The notes under the pieces were generated by a model. It saw only the letters and a program-made list of their open reading frames with translations. It ran no database searches and was not told the origin of the DNA. Shown one piece after another: positions 19,719 through 28,297 of a DNA stretch of 64,000 nt. This DNA is from Branchiibius sp. NY16-3462-2 (GTDB lineage: Bacteria; Actinomycetota; Actinomycetes; Actinomycetales; Dermatophilaceae), in NCBI RefSeq assembly GCF_001594145.1, contig NZ_LVCF01000043.1:62001-126000 (forward strand). Reading direction: 5' to 3'. Within the stretch, counting starts at the first letter, position 1. Every line of letters starts with the position of its first letter. The position numbers and the translations under genes are program-made.

Positions 19719-21098
19719 TCAGGCGATCAGGGAACCAACCGCGGACTCGAAGACCTCACGGTGCCGTGCGACATCGTCCGCGCTGGTCGTCGGGCACATC
19801 AGCGCCATGTTGTGGAAGGGCGTCAGCAGGATCCCCCGGTTGGCCAGATAGACGTGCAGGTAGTCCTCCAGCAGCGGGTCGGCCGAAGTGGCCGACTCGG
19901 TGCCGTTGCGGGGCGCGGGATCGGCGAACCGGTACTCGGTGCGAGCGCCGAGCTGGCTGACCGACCACGGCAGCCGATAGTGGTCAATCACCTGCCGCAC
20001 GTCGGCCGTGAACTGCGTCGCGAGAGCGATCATCTGCTCGAACGCCGCGTCGGTCAGCACGTGCTCGAGGGTCGCGCGCATGGCCGCCACCGACAGCGGG
20101 TTGCCCGCCAGAGTGCCGCCGACACCACCCATATCGACCAGGTCGAGGTCAGTACGCCGCAGAGCCTGGTCGGCCAGTTCCTCACTCAATCCGTAGGCGC
20201 CACAAGGGATTCCGCCACCGATGGACTTGCCGATGATGACGATGTCCGGTTCCAGGCCCCACGCCGCCGTCGCCCCTCCCGGACCCGCCGAGAAGGTGTG
20301 GGTCTCGTCGTTGATCAGCAACGCGCCGTACGTCCGGGTCAGTTCACGCACGCCCTGCAGGTAGCCCGGCTCGGGGAGCACGATGCCGATGTTGGTCAGT
20401 GCCGGTTCCATCAGGACGGCAGCCACGTCACCATGCGCCAGTTGCCGCTCGAGCCCGGCCAGGTCGTTGAACTCAGCCACCCGGCTGGTGGCCGTCACCG
20501 GCACCGGCGCGCCCACGTTGCCCGGGCGGTCGATCCCGTCACCGTCCGGGCCGACGACGATCAACGACTCGTCGACCGAGCCGTGGTAGCAGTAGGCGTT
20601 GAAGAGGATCTTGGGTCGATCGGTGAGCGCCCGCACCAGGCGGATCGCCCAGCGGTTCGCGTCGGTCGCGGTCAGCGAGAAGCTCCATTTCGCCGCTCCG
20701 AAGCGGCGGGTCAGCTCCGCGCCCACCCATTCGGCGTCGGTGGTGGGCAGCATCGTGGTCAGACCACCCTGGGTGGCGATCCGCTGCTGGATCGCGGCCA
20801 CGGTCGGCTCGGGCGAGTGGCCGGCCATCGCGCCGGTGTCGCCCAGCGCGAAGTCGACGTACTCGTGGCCGTCGATATCGACGACCCGGTTGCCGACCGC
20901 GCGATCCAGGTAGATCGGGAACCCGCTGGCCAGTTTGTTCATCCAGGTCATCGGCACCCGGCCGAACAAGTGGTCGGCGGAGGCGTACGCCGCGTGCGAG
21001 GCCGGATGCTCAGCGGCGAAACGCTCCACCTCGCGCTGGTAGAGCGTTCTCAGCCGATCACGGTCGATCTCAGGAGCAGGCACGGGCGAGACGCTCAT
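19719..21098 (-). CDS. Class III PLP-dependent aminotransferase, GSA-aminomutase-like
   Basis: A 459-residue fold-type I PLP enzyme of the glutamate-1-semialdehyde aminomutase/omega-aminotransferase group. Seen features are INDETHTFSAGPGG and the PLP lysine in VIIGKSIGGGIPCGAYG. The haem pathway GSA motif set is not exact, so I read it as a transaminase or mutase of unknown substrate rather than HemL. ATG 21098 has TAGAGT 7 nt upstream, the pattern of a leaderless mRNA. It is divergent from the secreted nuclease gene and separates xerC from dprA. Confidence 0.83.
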   Translation of the reverse strand: MSVSPVPAPEIDRDRLRTLYQREVERFAAEHPASHAAYASADHLFGRVPMTWMNKLASGFPIYLDRAVGNRVVDIDGHEYVDFALGDTGAMAGHSPEPTVAAIQQRIATQGGLTTMLPTTDAEWVGAELTRRFGAAKWSFSLTATDANRWAIRLVRALTDRPKILFNAYCYHGSVDESLIVVGPDGDGIDRPGNVGAPVPVTATSRVAEFNDLAGLERQLAHGDVAAVLMEPALTNIGIVLPEPGYLQGVRELTRTYGALLINDETHTFSAGPGGATAAWGLEPDIVIIGKSIGGGIPCGAYGLSEELADQALRRTDLDLVDMGGVGGTLAGNPLSVAAMRATLEHVLTDAAFEQMIALATQFTADVRQVIDHYRLPWSVSQLGARTEYRFADPAPRNGTESATSADPLLEDYLHVYLANRGILLTPFHNMALMCPTTSADDVARHREVFESAVGSLIA

Positions 21099-21193
21099 GG
21101 CGGCGACTCTAGTGCGGCTGCTCGCTGTGCTGGTGCGGGTCGGATCTGGTGGAACCGGCATCAGCGGATCGCGCCCCGGGTTACCTTGCTCCG

Positions 21194-21889
21194 GTGACTC
21201 GCCGACCGATGACGTTCGCCGTGGCCGCCGCTGCCGGTGTTGCCCTCGTCCTGCCCGTTGACCTTCCCGCGCAGGCGGCGACTCCGAGCGCGCTGAGCGT
21301 CGCGCAGCGGTTGACGGTCAAGGGGCGGGCACCCAAGACGGGCTACGACCGCGCGAAGTTCGGCACCGCCTGGACCGATAACAACAGTGCGCCGTGGGGC
21401 CACAACGGATGCTCCACCCGCGAGGACATCCTGCGCCGGGACCTGACCCAGTTGCGCTTCAAGAAGTCGGGCAGATGCAGCAAGGTCGTCACCTCGGGAC
21501 GCATCACCGATCCGTACACCGGCAAGGTCATCAATTTCGTACGCGGGCGAGGAACCTCCAGCAAGGTGCAGATCGATCACGTGGTGCCGCTGGCCGACGC
21601 ATGGCAGAAAGGCGCCCAGCAATGGAGCACTGCCACGCGCGTGGCCTTCGCCAACGATCCGCTCAACCTCCTGGCCGTCGACGGTCCGACCAACCAGAAG
21701 AAGGGCGCCGGGGACGCTGCTACCTGGTTGCCACCGAACAAGGGTTTCCGGTGCCGGTACGTCGCGCTGCAGGTCGCGGTCAAAGCCAAGTACCGCGCGT
21801 GGGTCACCGCGGCCGAGAAGTCGGCGATGATCCGAATCCTGCAGGGCTGCAGGGGAATCAAGCTACCCAGCGAGCCCGGCGGCCGTTAA
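21194..21889 (+). CDS. Secreted HNH nuclease (DUF1524-type)
   Basis: A 231-residue exported protein. A signal peptide (about 1-30) ends near AQAATPS. The nuclease part shows the HNH-type core VQIDHVVPLADAW, then NDPLNLLAVDGPTNQKKG and a C-terminal helix with a lone cysteine, as in DUF1524 proteins. It should cut DNA or RNA outside the cell. GTG 21194 is chosen because TACCTT (21182-21187) lies 6 nt upstream, typical of leaderless genes, and because the signal peptide follows directly. Its TAA overlaps the dprA stop on the other strand (shared TTAA). Confidence 0.82.
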   Translation: MTRRPMTFAVAAAAGVALVLPVDLPAQAATPSALSVAQRLTVKGRAPKTGYDRAKFGTAWTDNNSAPWGHNGCSTREDILRRDLTQLRFKKSGRCSKVVTSGRITDPYTGKVINFVRGRGTSSKVQIDHVVPLADAWQKGAQQWSTATRVAFANDPLNLLAVDGPTNQKKGAGDAATWLPPNKGFRCRYVALQVAVKAKYRAWVTAAEKSAMIRILQGCRGIKLPSEPGGR

Positions 21890-23034
21890 CCGGTCACCTC
21901 CTGCCTGCTGCGCCGCCAGCCTCCGGCGCTGCGCTCGACCCGACCCGACAGTTCCAATGACCCCAGCGCGGCCATCACCTCCTGCCCGCTGACCCCGGCG
22001 ATCACCGCCAGCCGGTCCACTGTCGTGGTGCGCGTCTTCGGCAGCGATTCAAAGACCCGCCGTGGCACCTCGGGCAGGTCGTCGTACACCAAGGCCAGCT
22101 CGTCCCGCTCCGGTGCCAGTAGTCCCTCGCCCACGGGGGCGACCAACTCCACGCACTGCGCGGCGTTGCTGACCAGGACCGCTCGCCCGTCCCGGATCCA
22201 CGCGTTGGTGCCCGCGGATGCGGCGCTGGTGACCGGCCCGGGGACCGCAGCCAGCACCCGACCCAGCCGCTCGGCGTGCCCGGCTGAACTGAGCGCACCG
22301 GAGCGCAGCCCGGCCTCGACGACCACAGTCCCCGTGGTCAGGGCCGCGATCAATCGGTTGCGGGCCAGGAAGCGCTCGCGCCGCGGGGAGGCACCCGGCG
22401 GTGCTTCGGACAGCACCAATCCGTTGGCCCGGATCTGATCCAGCAGTTGACTGTGGGCGACCGGGTAAGGTCTGTCGACCCCTCCGGCCAGCACCGCAAC
22501 GGTTGCGACATCGGCGGCGAGCGCACCCCGATGGGCTGCGGCGTCGATCCCGAATGCGGCGCCCGAGACGACGGTGTAACCGGAACTGGCCAGGTCGTAG
22601 CCGAGTTCGCCCGCAACATGCAGACCGTAGGAGGTGGCCGCTCTCGACCCGACGACGGCGATGCTACGGGCCCAGTCGATGTCCGTGATGCAGCCGCGGG
22701 CCCACACCGCGAACGGAGCGAACTCGAGGTCATCAAGTCCGGCCGGCCACCCCGGCAGACCTGGAAACAGCAACCGGGCACCGGTCTGGTGGGTGTTGAA
22801 CAGCACCTGATCCAGGTCCAGGGCCTGGACGCGCGGCTGGCAGCGATCGAAATGACCGCCCTCGTTGCGGCTGATCGCCGACCAGGCCCGCGTCGTGCCC
22901 AGCTCCCGGATCAACGGTGCGAGCTTGGTGTCCATCGGCTCCACGACCACCGACAACGCAACCCTGGCGGACAACTCAGCGTCCTGGCGGACCTGGTGCG
23001 CTTCGACGCCGACACCGGCTTCAGAGACGTTCAT
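21886..23034 (-). CDS. dprA: DNA-processing protein DprA
   Basis: A 382-residue protein of the DprA/Smf family, which loads RecA on incoming single-stranded DNA in natural transformation. The Rossmann-like core shows IAVVGSRAATSYG, SGAAFGIDAAAHRGAL, VLAGGVDRPYP and ARNRLIAALT. A winged-helix C-domain follows from about 300. Its ATG overlaps the stop of comM (ATGA), so it was co-translated with comM. Because comM is split by the element at 23654-35350, the original promoter is now about 13 kb away, and dprA may depend on a new promoter. Confidence 0.93.
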   Translation of the reverse strand: MNVSEAGVGVEAHQVRQDAELSARVALSVVVEPMDTKLAPLIRELGTTRAWSAISRNEGGHFDRCQPRVQALDLDQVLFNTHQTGARLLFPGLPGWPAGLDDLEFAPFAVWARGCITDIDWARSIAVVGSRAATSYGLHVAGELGYDLASSGYTVVSGAAFGIDAAAHRGALAADVATVAVLAGGVDRPYPVAHSQLLDQIRANGLVLSEAPPGASPRRERFLARNRLIAALTTGTVVVEAGLRSGALSSAGHAERLGRVLAAVPGPVTSAASAGTNAWIRDGRAVLVSNAAQCVELVAPVGEGLLAPERDELALVYDDLPEVPRRVFESLPKTRTTTVDRLAVIAGVSGQEVMAALGSLELSGRVERSAGGWRRSRQEVTG

Positions 23035-23657
23035 GCGGCCCGCAACTCCGTCCGCAACATTGACGCGCCGCCCACCTGGGCGGGACCGGGCGCCTTCTCC
23101 CCGGCAAGATCAGCCAGCGTCCACGCCACGCGCAGGCAGCGATCGTATCCACGCAATGTCAGGGTTCCCTTCTCCAACTGTTCGTCCAGCGGCCGGGACA
23201 CCTCTTTGGACAGGCGCCACGGAATTGCCCGCAGCACAGTGCCCGGCACGTCGGCATTGAGTCGCCAACCGAACGCCGACCAACGAGCCGCCTGACGCGC
23301 TCGAGCGGCCGTAACCCGTTCTGCCACAGTGGCCGTCGACTCCCCGCGACCCTGGGCCAATGAAGCCCGCGACACCGGAAGCAGGTTCAGACGCACGTCA
23401 ACCCGGTCGAGCAACGGTCCCGACAGACGATTGAGGTAGGTCCGGCGCACCATCGCCGAGCAGGTGCAGTTGTTGTCCCGGGCAGCACCGCACGGACACG
23501 GGTTCGCCGCCAGCACGAGTTGGAATCGCGCGGGGAACCGCACCAACCGATCCGCCCTGGCGATGGTGACCGAACCGGATTCCAACGGCTGGCGCAACGC
23601 GTCCAGGACGTCCCGACGGAACTCCGGAGCCTCGTCCATGAACAGAACCCCCCGATG
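23031..23657 (-). pseudogene. comM: comM 3' fragment, separated from its start by an integrated element
   Basis: This is the C-terminal 208 or so residues of the Mg-chelatase-type AAA+ helicase ComM. It begins HRGVLFMDEAPEF, which contains Walker B, and runs through RFQLVLAANPCPCG, the cysteine cluster and the C-terminal domain. The N-terminal part with Walker A lies at 35351-36269 on the same strand. Joining the two at the shared GATG core gives one frame of 514 codons including stop, the normal ComM length. Neither half can be an active ATPase alone. No good start codon opens this half. Confidence 0.9.
23654..23657. other. attL core of the integrative element
   Basis: GATG here is matched by GATG at 35351-35354. 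The flanking bases differ on both sides, so the shared core is exactly 4 bp, which is normal for serine integrases. Left of it is comM, right of it element DNA leading into the integrase gene. Confidence 0.75.
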
Positions 23658-23701
23658 GACCAGGGTTGCAGCATAGTTCTGAGCTGGTTTCAATCTATCG
23701 T

Positions 23702-25306
23702 ATGACCGCCTCTGTATGTGCCATCTACTGCCGGATTTCCAGTGACCGAGAGGGCGCCGGACTCGGCGTGCAACGTCAAGAGCAGGACTGCCGGAAACTG
23801 GCCGAGGAACGCGGCTGGGAAGTCGGTCACGTCTATGTGGACAACGACATCTCGGCATTCAGCGGAAGGGCACGCCCGCAGTATCAGCAGATGCTGGCGG
23901 ATGTTGCCGCTAAGAAGTACGTCGCGATCGTCGCGTGGCACACGGACCGGCTGCATCGTTCGACCCGCGAACTGGAGGACTTCATCCAGGTCATCGGTGA
24001 CGTGCCAGTCCATACCGTCCGCGCGGGTTTGCTGGACCTCAGCACGCCCGCTGGACGGGCAACGGCCAAGACCCTCGGCGCATGGGCGCAATACGAGTCG
24101 GAAGCCAAGTCGGATCGCATCAAGCGCAAGGCGTTGCAACTCGCCGAGGAAGGCAAAGAAGGCGGCGGCGGAACGAGGCCGTTCGGTTACACGTACGACC
24201 GGAAGAACATCGTTGAGGACGAAGCGGAGATGATCCGCTGGGCCATGCAGCAGATCTACCTCGGTTCGTCGTTGGGAGCGATCTGCGCGCGTTGGAACGA
24301 CGAGGGCAAACCTCCCGTGACGGGCAAGGAATGGACCCAGCCGCAGGTACGCCGTGTCGCGGCCAAAGAGCCGGACTCCGAGACTGGGCAGGAGGTAATC
24401 CGCCGGATGACCGACGGGGAATCCGCAACCGCGATCATGCATGACTTGAACGCGCGGAACGTACCGATCTATGACCCGCCGCAATGGTCGCGGGTTTCGC
24501 TACGCCGCATGTTGCGCTCGGGCCGGATTGCTGGCTTGCGTCTTCGGCACGGCGAACTGGTCATCGTTAATGGGCAGCCCGTGAAAGGCCAGTGGCCCGC
24601 GATCATCACGCCGGAGGACTTCCTCAAACTGCGGACGATTTTGGACGATCCGCGGCGCAGGACCAACGGCGGCATGTTGAAAACTCGCCGGTTGTTGACC
24701 GGCCTGCTGGTGTGCTCAATGTGCGGCAGCAAAATGGTGTCGCGCCCGCAGCAGAACGAGAAGGACGGCACTCGGATGCCGTCGTATGTTTGCGACTCGG
24801 TCCGCGCTCGTCGGCACGGCTGCGGAAACGGCAAGTTGCGGGTGAAGGGCGCGCCGCTGGAGGACCTTGTCGTTGCTTCGTGGTTGTGGCATCTGCGCCC
24901 GGAGGAAAGCGACGCAGAACGCCCGGTGTGGCCGGACGACGCCGATCCCGAGCACCTGTATTGGATCGCACGTGGCATCGAGATTCAGTCTCAGATCTCC
25001 GAGTTGGACGAGGACTATTACGTGCGAAAGGAGATTCCGCGCGACAGGTGGCTCCGCATGTCGGACACCCTCAGCAAGGAGCTGGCCAATCAGCGCGAGA
25101 TGGTCGTCAAGACGGCAGGCGTTTTCGCGTCGTTCGCGGACCTGCCCAGCACGCGCGAGGAATTGTGGCAAGAATGGCAATCCGAGTCGTTGGCGTGGCG
25201 ACGGGCTGCGTTGGCGCGGGTCATCGAGCGTGTCGTCATACGTCCCGCGTTCCGTGGTCGCAACACGTTCGACGCGTCGCGGATCACCATTGAGTGGCGG
25301 GTGTAG
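23702..25306 (+). CDS. Large serine recombinase (integrase) of the element
   Basis: A 534-residue large serine integrase. Residues 1-150 form the resolvase domain with the nucleophile Ser13 in IYCRISSDREG and the helix region SDRIKRKA. The recombinase domain follows (RPFGYTYD, LRSGRIAGLR). Then comes a zinc ribbon (LLVCSMCGSKM ... YVCDS ... GCGNG) and a C-terminal coiled coil. It inserts and, with a directionality factor, excises the element at the comM site. ATG 23702 is 45 nt inside attL, so the gene starts within the attachment region. A weak CAATCT at 23691 may be its -10. It overlaps the convergent HNH gene by 23 nt. Confidence 0.94.
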   Translation: MTASVCAIYCRISSDREGAGLGVQRQEQDCRKLAEERGWEVGHVYVDNDISAFSGRARPQYQQMLADVAAKKYVAIVAWHTDRLHRSTRELEDFIQVIGDVPVHTVRAGLLDLSTPAGRATAKTLGAWAQYESEAKSDRIKRKALQLAEEGKEGGGGTRPFGYTYDRKNIVEDEAEMIRWAMQQIYLGSSLGAICARWNDEGKPPVTGKEWTQPQVRRVAAKEPDSETGQEVIRRMTDGESATAIMHDLNARNVPIYDPPQWSRVSLRRMLRSGRIAGLRLRHGELVIVNGQPVKGQWPAIITPEDFLKLRTILDDPRRRTNGGMLKTRRLLTGLLVCSMCGSKMVSRPQQNEKDGTRMPSYVCDSVRARRHGCGNGKLRVKGAPLEDLVVASWLWHLRPEESDAERPVWPDDADPEHLYWIARGIEIQSQISELDEDYYVRKEIPRDRWLRMSDTLSKELANQREMVVKTAGVFASFADLPSTREELWQEWQSESLAWRRAALARVIERVVIRPAFRGRNTFDASRITIEWRV

Positions 25307-25760
25307 GGGCCGCCATTGCCAGCACGATCCGCGCGGCGGAATACATCGCCCATGAACGGGTGGCCGGGTTGATTCCTTCGTGCAATCCGGTCGCGTCGAA
25401 GATCGCCATCCGATACATGTTGTCGAACTGCGCCACGACCCAGTCCTCGCCCTTGATCGCGGTGGCCTCAAGCAGCGCACTGGACCGAAACGAATCCCAC
25501 ATCTCGACGACCACCGAGCCGTGCTCAACCCATCGCCAGAACGCCTTGCCGTCGAGAATGTCGGGCGCGTCCACGTGGCATTGCGGACACAACAACGCGT
25601 AATTGCTCGGGTCACTGTCTGATCCGCCCAGCATTGATGGAACGGCGTGCGCTCGCTCTAGTCGCGTTGCTCCGTCATTGCAGCGCCAACACTTGAACCT
25701 CGGCCGGTCGTGCGCCTCAGCAATCCGCTTCATGCTCGGCACGCCGGTACGAACGCTCAC
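25284..25760 (-). CDS. HNH endonuclease-like protein
   Basis: A 158-residue protein with an HNH/zinc-finger core in its first half: CWRC, then ERAHAVPSMLGG, SNYALLCPQCH. The two CxxC pairs would bind zinc and AHAVP plus N and H form the nuclease centre. The second half, rich in Trp and Met, is not recognised. GTG 25760 overlaps the stop of the upstream recombinase gene (GTGA), so the two are coupled. It might cut DNA at the terminase or integration step or be a homing-type nuclease; this is inference. Confidence 0.7.
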   Translation of the reverse strand: MSVRTGVPSMKRIAEAHDRPRFKCWRCNDGATRLERAHAVPSMLGGSDSDPSNYALLCPQCHVDAPDILDGKAFWRWVEHGSVVVEMWDSFRSSALLEATAIKGEDWVVAQFDNMYRMAIFDATGLHEGINPATRSWAMYSAARIVLAMAAPTPATQW

Positions 25761-26332
25761 GCGGTTGTTTCCTCACCCGCGTACGCCCCTGCCCCGCCCA
25801 GCGCGGCATAGAGCGTCGAACGCGCGACGCCTAGATCCCGCGCGATCCGGGACAACGGCACGCCTAGATCCTTTCGCTGCCGCGCGGTTTCGATCTGGTC
25901 CGCCGTCATCGCGGGCTGGCGGCCCTTGTAGACACCGCGCGCCTTGGCCTTGGCGATCCCCTCACGTTGGCGCTCGCGGATGATGCTGCGCTCGAACTCG
26001 GCAATGGCGGCAAACACGGACAGCATGAGTTTCGCGTTCGGGCCGCTGTCCTTCGACAGGATCAACTTCTCCTTGATGAACTCGACCGTCACGCCGTTGT
26101 CGGTCAACTCAGAAACGATGTTGTGTATGTCGATGGTGGACCTGCCGAGTCGGTCCATCGAGTGGACCAGCACTGTGTCCCCTTCGCGGGCGAACCTCAA
26201 CATCTCCTCCAGCCCAGGTCGGTTCCGATCCTTGCCGCTTTCCTTGTCGGTGAATACCCGGTCCGCCTCGATGTCTTCCTGCCTGGCGGTGTTCTGTCCA
26301 GCGGTGCTTACGCGGATGTAGCTGATTCGCAT
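25757..26332 (-). CDS. Serine resolvase/invertase-family recombinase
   Basis: A 191-residue small serine recombinase. It has the catalytic Ser9 in SYIRVSTAGQN, then VHSMDRLGRSTIDIHNIV, an AAIAEFERSIIRERQ linker and a C-terminal helix-turn-helix (VPLSRIARDLGVARSTLY). AGGATC precedes ATG 26332. It is the second serine recombinase in the element and differs in class from the integrase. It may resolve multimers of the replicating form or act on an invertible segment; a perfect inverted repeat lies just upstream at 26358. Confidence 0.9.
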   Translation of the reverse strand: MRISYIRVSTAGQNTARQEDIEADRVFTDKESGKDRNRPGLEEMLRFAREGDTVLVHSMDRLGRSTIDIHNIVSELTDNGVTVEFIKEKLILSKDSGPNAKLMLSVFAAIAEFERSIIRERQREGIAKAKARGVYKGRQPAMTADQIETARQRKDLGVPLSRIARDLGVARSTLYAALGGAGAYAGEETTA

Positions 26333-26357
26333 GGTCTTAGATCCTCTGACGGTTGTG

Positions 26358-26378
26358 TTCGATTGACGACGAATCGAA
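26358..26378. repeat. Perfect inverted repeat upstream of the resolvase gene
   Basis: TTCGATT and AATCGAA are separated by 7 nt. The site lies 26 nt upstream of the resolvase-like gene and may be an operator or part of a resolution site. The rest of 26333-26512 shows no gene. Confidence 0.5.
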
Positions 26379-26512
26379 TCTATCCGAACACCTGTACGAT
26401 TGGCCATCTGGATTACACCCTAATCGGACAGTCTCGCGGGGTTACCGAGACGCCCGCTACCCGCGGCGTTGTAACGCGTTCTGAGCCTCGTTCCTACCGT
26501 TGCCGCTAGTCG

Positions 26513-27214
26513 CTACCCCCGGCGCGCAATCGCCGCTCGGAACTGATCTCCGAGCCGCCTGCCGGCCAGTAACGGATCGTCTGTCGGCCATGTCTCCGGC
26601 CAGTCGCCCGCCAGCAAGTCCAGCACCGCGTCATGCTCGGCCACCTCCAGTGCCAGCGCCGACGCGAAGTCCGAATCGCTGGTGTCCTCCGGCGGTAGGT
26701 TTCGTTCGTAGGTCCGGTTCATCTGCGACGCGAACCGCAGGTGTAGCGCCGAGCTAACGCGGGCATGATCTTCGGCGCACAGCTGGTGCACGTGCGCGCC
26801 GCAGTCCTGGCAGGTCGGCACGCCTTGGCTGATGACGCCCCGGCATTGCACGCAGGAATACCGGCGCGGCTGTTTGGTGAACTTCGGCAACGGCCTGCCG
26901 TCGTTGAGTGTCTTCAGCACCGTTATGTGGTTTCCCGTTGGCCGACCCGGTTTCTTGCGCTCGCCTCGGCATAGCGGCGTATGCGCTGTCGAGCATTTCG
27001 CGTGTACCGGTTCGTTGCACCCTTCGCGCTTGCATCTGCGCGATCCTGTTGGCTCGCCGCAGACCGTGCAACTCGGCCCACTCCCTTTCCGGTTGTCGTG
27101 AGCGCATACCGCCGAGTGGGCAGATCGGCACGCGGAGTGCACCGCCTGGCCGCACGCTTCTCGGAAGCAGTGGCCGTTAGCTGGCTGGCCGCAAACAACA
27201 CACGGTGCTTTCAC
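26513..27214 (-). CDS. Protein with three tandem zinc-finger-like modules
   Basis: A 233-residue protein of unknown function. Three Cys/His modules follow each other: CVVCGQPANGHC ... HSAC; CTVCGEPTGSRRC ... HAKC; and CVQCRGVISQGVPTC ... CGAHVHQLC. Spacing (CxxC, CxxxxC, HxxC) resembles cross-brace or B-box/PHD-like fingers, more familiar from eukaryotic proteins. The third is followed by an acidic helical tail. GTG 27214 is chosen because AAAGGAG lies 6 nt upstream; a GTG at 27235 would add 7 residues. The gene sits just left of the ACTGG repeat cluster. DNA or protein binding is inferred. Confidence 0.7.
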   Translation of the reverse strand: MKAPCVVCGQPANGHCFREACGQAVHSACRSAHSAVCAHDNRKGSGPSCTVCGEPTGSRRCKREGCNEPVHAKCSTAHTPLCRGERKKPGRPTGNHITVLKTLNDGRPLPKFTKQPRRYSCVQCRGVISQGVPTCQDCGAHVHQLCAEDHARVSSALHLRFASQMNRTYERNLPPEDTSDSDFASALALEVAEHDAVLDLLAGDWPETWPTDDPLLAGRRLGDQFRAAIARRG

Positions 27215-27334
27215 GTCGTTCTCCTTTGTAGACACGTTTCTGGGGGCTCCGCTGGGGAGGTGAGACGGCCATTTGGGCTACAGCTGTTCACCAAGGGGTC
27301 TTTCCTATATATGTCTGCACTAGTCCGCGATACG

Positions 27335-27424
27335 ACTGGAGCAGTACAGACTGGGGCGACTGGTCTATATAGACCAGTCGCGCCCCAGTCATCTGTACCA
27401 GTCGCTGTACCAGTCCCGCACTGG
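27335..27424. repeat. ACTGG repeat cluster with 42-bp palindrome, candidate replication origin
   Basis: Within 90 bp, ACTGG or its complement CCAGT occurs eight times (27335, 27350, 27359, 27374, 27385, 27398, 27410, 27420). At its centre 27349-27390 is a palindrome: GACTGGGGC + GACTGGTCTA, then TA, then the complement with 2 extra bases. CTGTACCAGTC is repeated directly at 27393 and 27405. Such iterons next to a RepA-like ATPase and a primase are typical of plasmid-style origins. It could instead be an operator array or a terminator hairpin. The remainder of 27215-27431 shows no gene. Confidence 0.6.
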
Positions 27425-27431
27425 TGCAGTA

Positions 27432-27827
27432 TCAGTCGCTGGGGACATATTCCAAGGACCAGTTTGCGCTATTACCGATGACGCGGTAGTCGTCCCTCTG
27501 GGGCGGCATGAACTTGCTCAATGCTCGGTCCAACGCCTCAGCCACCGCGTCCTCGACCTTTTCGGCAGCGATGCAGTACGTGTTCGTGCGAGTTCGCCCG
27601 TCGTCGCTATCGCCCAACGAATCCCACGTCTTGTACCCAGCGGCGACATCGTTATTGGTGATCGGAACGGGTCTCCCGTCCGGCGTGACGGCAATAGCGA
27701 CGACGTCTGCCTCCCAACGAGCCGACGCACGAAAGGTTGTCCTTCCCCAATCCTGCTCGACCCTCGTTGAGATCAACCGCAAGTTCGGCGGCGCAGACAC
27801 GACGTGCGAATGGTAGAAGCTTTCCAT
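27432..27827 (-). CDS. Hypothetical protein of the element
   Basis: A 131-residue soluble protein that I do not recognise. ATG 27827 is preceded by AGGAG at good spacing. The sequence alternates beta-like stretches (LRLISTRVEQ, VVAIAVTPDG) with a helical EALDRAL segment. It lies between the ACTGG cluster and the next gene, 14 nt away, and probably belongs to the leftward replication operon. Confidence 0.6.
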   Translation of the reverse strand: MESFYHSHVVSAPPNLRLISTRVEQDWGRTTFRASARWEADVVAIAVTPDGRPVPITNNDVAAGYKTWDSLGDSDDGRTRTNTYCIAAEKVEDAVAEALDRALSKFMPPQRDDYRVIGNSANWSLEYVPSD

Positions 27828-27841
27828 GATGCTGTTCTCCT

Positions 27842-28297
27842 TTACGCAAGGCCCGCAGCGCGAGCCAGATTGATGATGTTGATGCTGGATTGCAACGGCG
27901 CTGGCTTCCAGCCCGTTGCTTCTTGAATGAAGCCGCCTTTGTCTGCTCGACCGGGCCGCCACAATTTGTCCACCACAGGCAGCGTCGCGAAGTTGACTCG
28001 CTCCCCCGTGATGACATCTACCGGCCACGTGTAATGCGTCAACCAGTTGCCGTCATATAGCGGGTCGTCCTGGAACGGCGCAGCTTCAAACTTCCCGTTC
28101 CCAATGCCGCTGACTGCCCACCAGACACGCCGCTGCGGGCGCTCTGAGCATCGCGCCAGATAGCGGCTGAACAACTGGGCAGCGCTGATCTGGCTGGGCG
28201 CGTAGTCGTCTGACAGCGGGTCGCCCGAGACCTCCCAGTACAGCTCCAGTTCCGACTCGAAGCGGTAGCCGGTCTTGCGGCTTTCGCAGACGTACAT
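27842..28297 (-). CDS. Hypothetical protein downstream of the RepA-like ATPase
   Basis: A 151-residue soluble protein, unrecognised. It is rich in aromatic residues (YWEVSGDPLSDDYAPSQ, VWWAVSGIG, LTHYTWPVDV). GGAGGAGG lies directly upstream of ATG 28297, and the start overlaps the ATPase stop by one base (TGATG), so it is translated with the replication genes. A replication accessory role is inferred only from position. Confidence 0.62.
   Translation of the reverse strand: MYVCESRKTGYRFESELELYWEVSGDPLSDDYAPSQISAAQLFSRYLARCSERPQRRVWWAVSGIGNGKFEAAPFQDDPLYDGNWLTHYTWPVDVITGERVNFATLPVVDKLWRPGRADKGGFIQEATGWKPAPLQSSINIINLARAAGLA

Noticed and set aside
19683..21197. Plus-strand frame of 504 codons
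   Set aside because: Antisense to the class III aminotransferase, which has clear motifs.
23658..23858. Extra N-terminal coding part for the comM 3' fragment
   Set aside because: This frame lies in element DNA antisense to the integrase and does not resemble ComM.
27335..27424. ACTGG cluster as a CRISPR or transposon end
   Set aside because: Words are too short and lie in both orientations at irregular spacing, and no transposase is encoded nearby.
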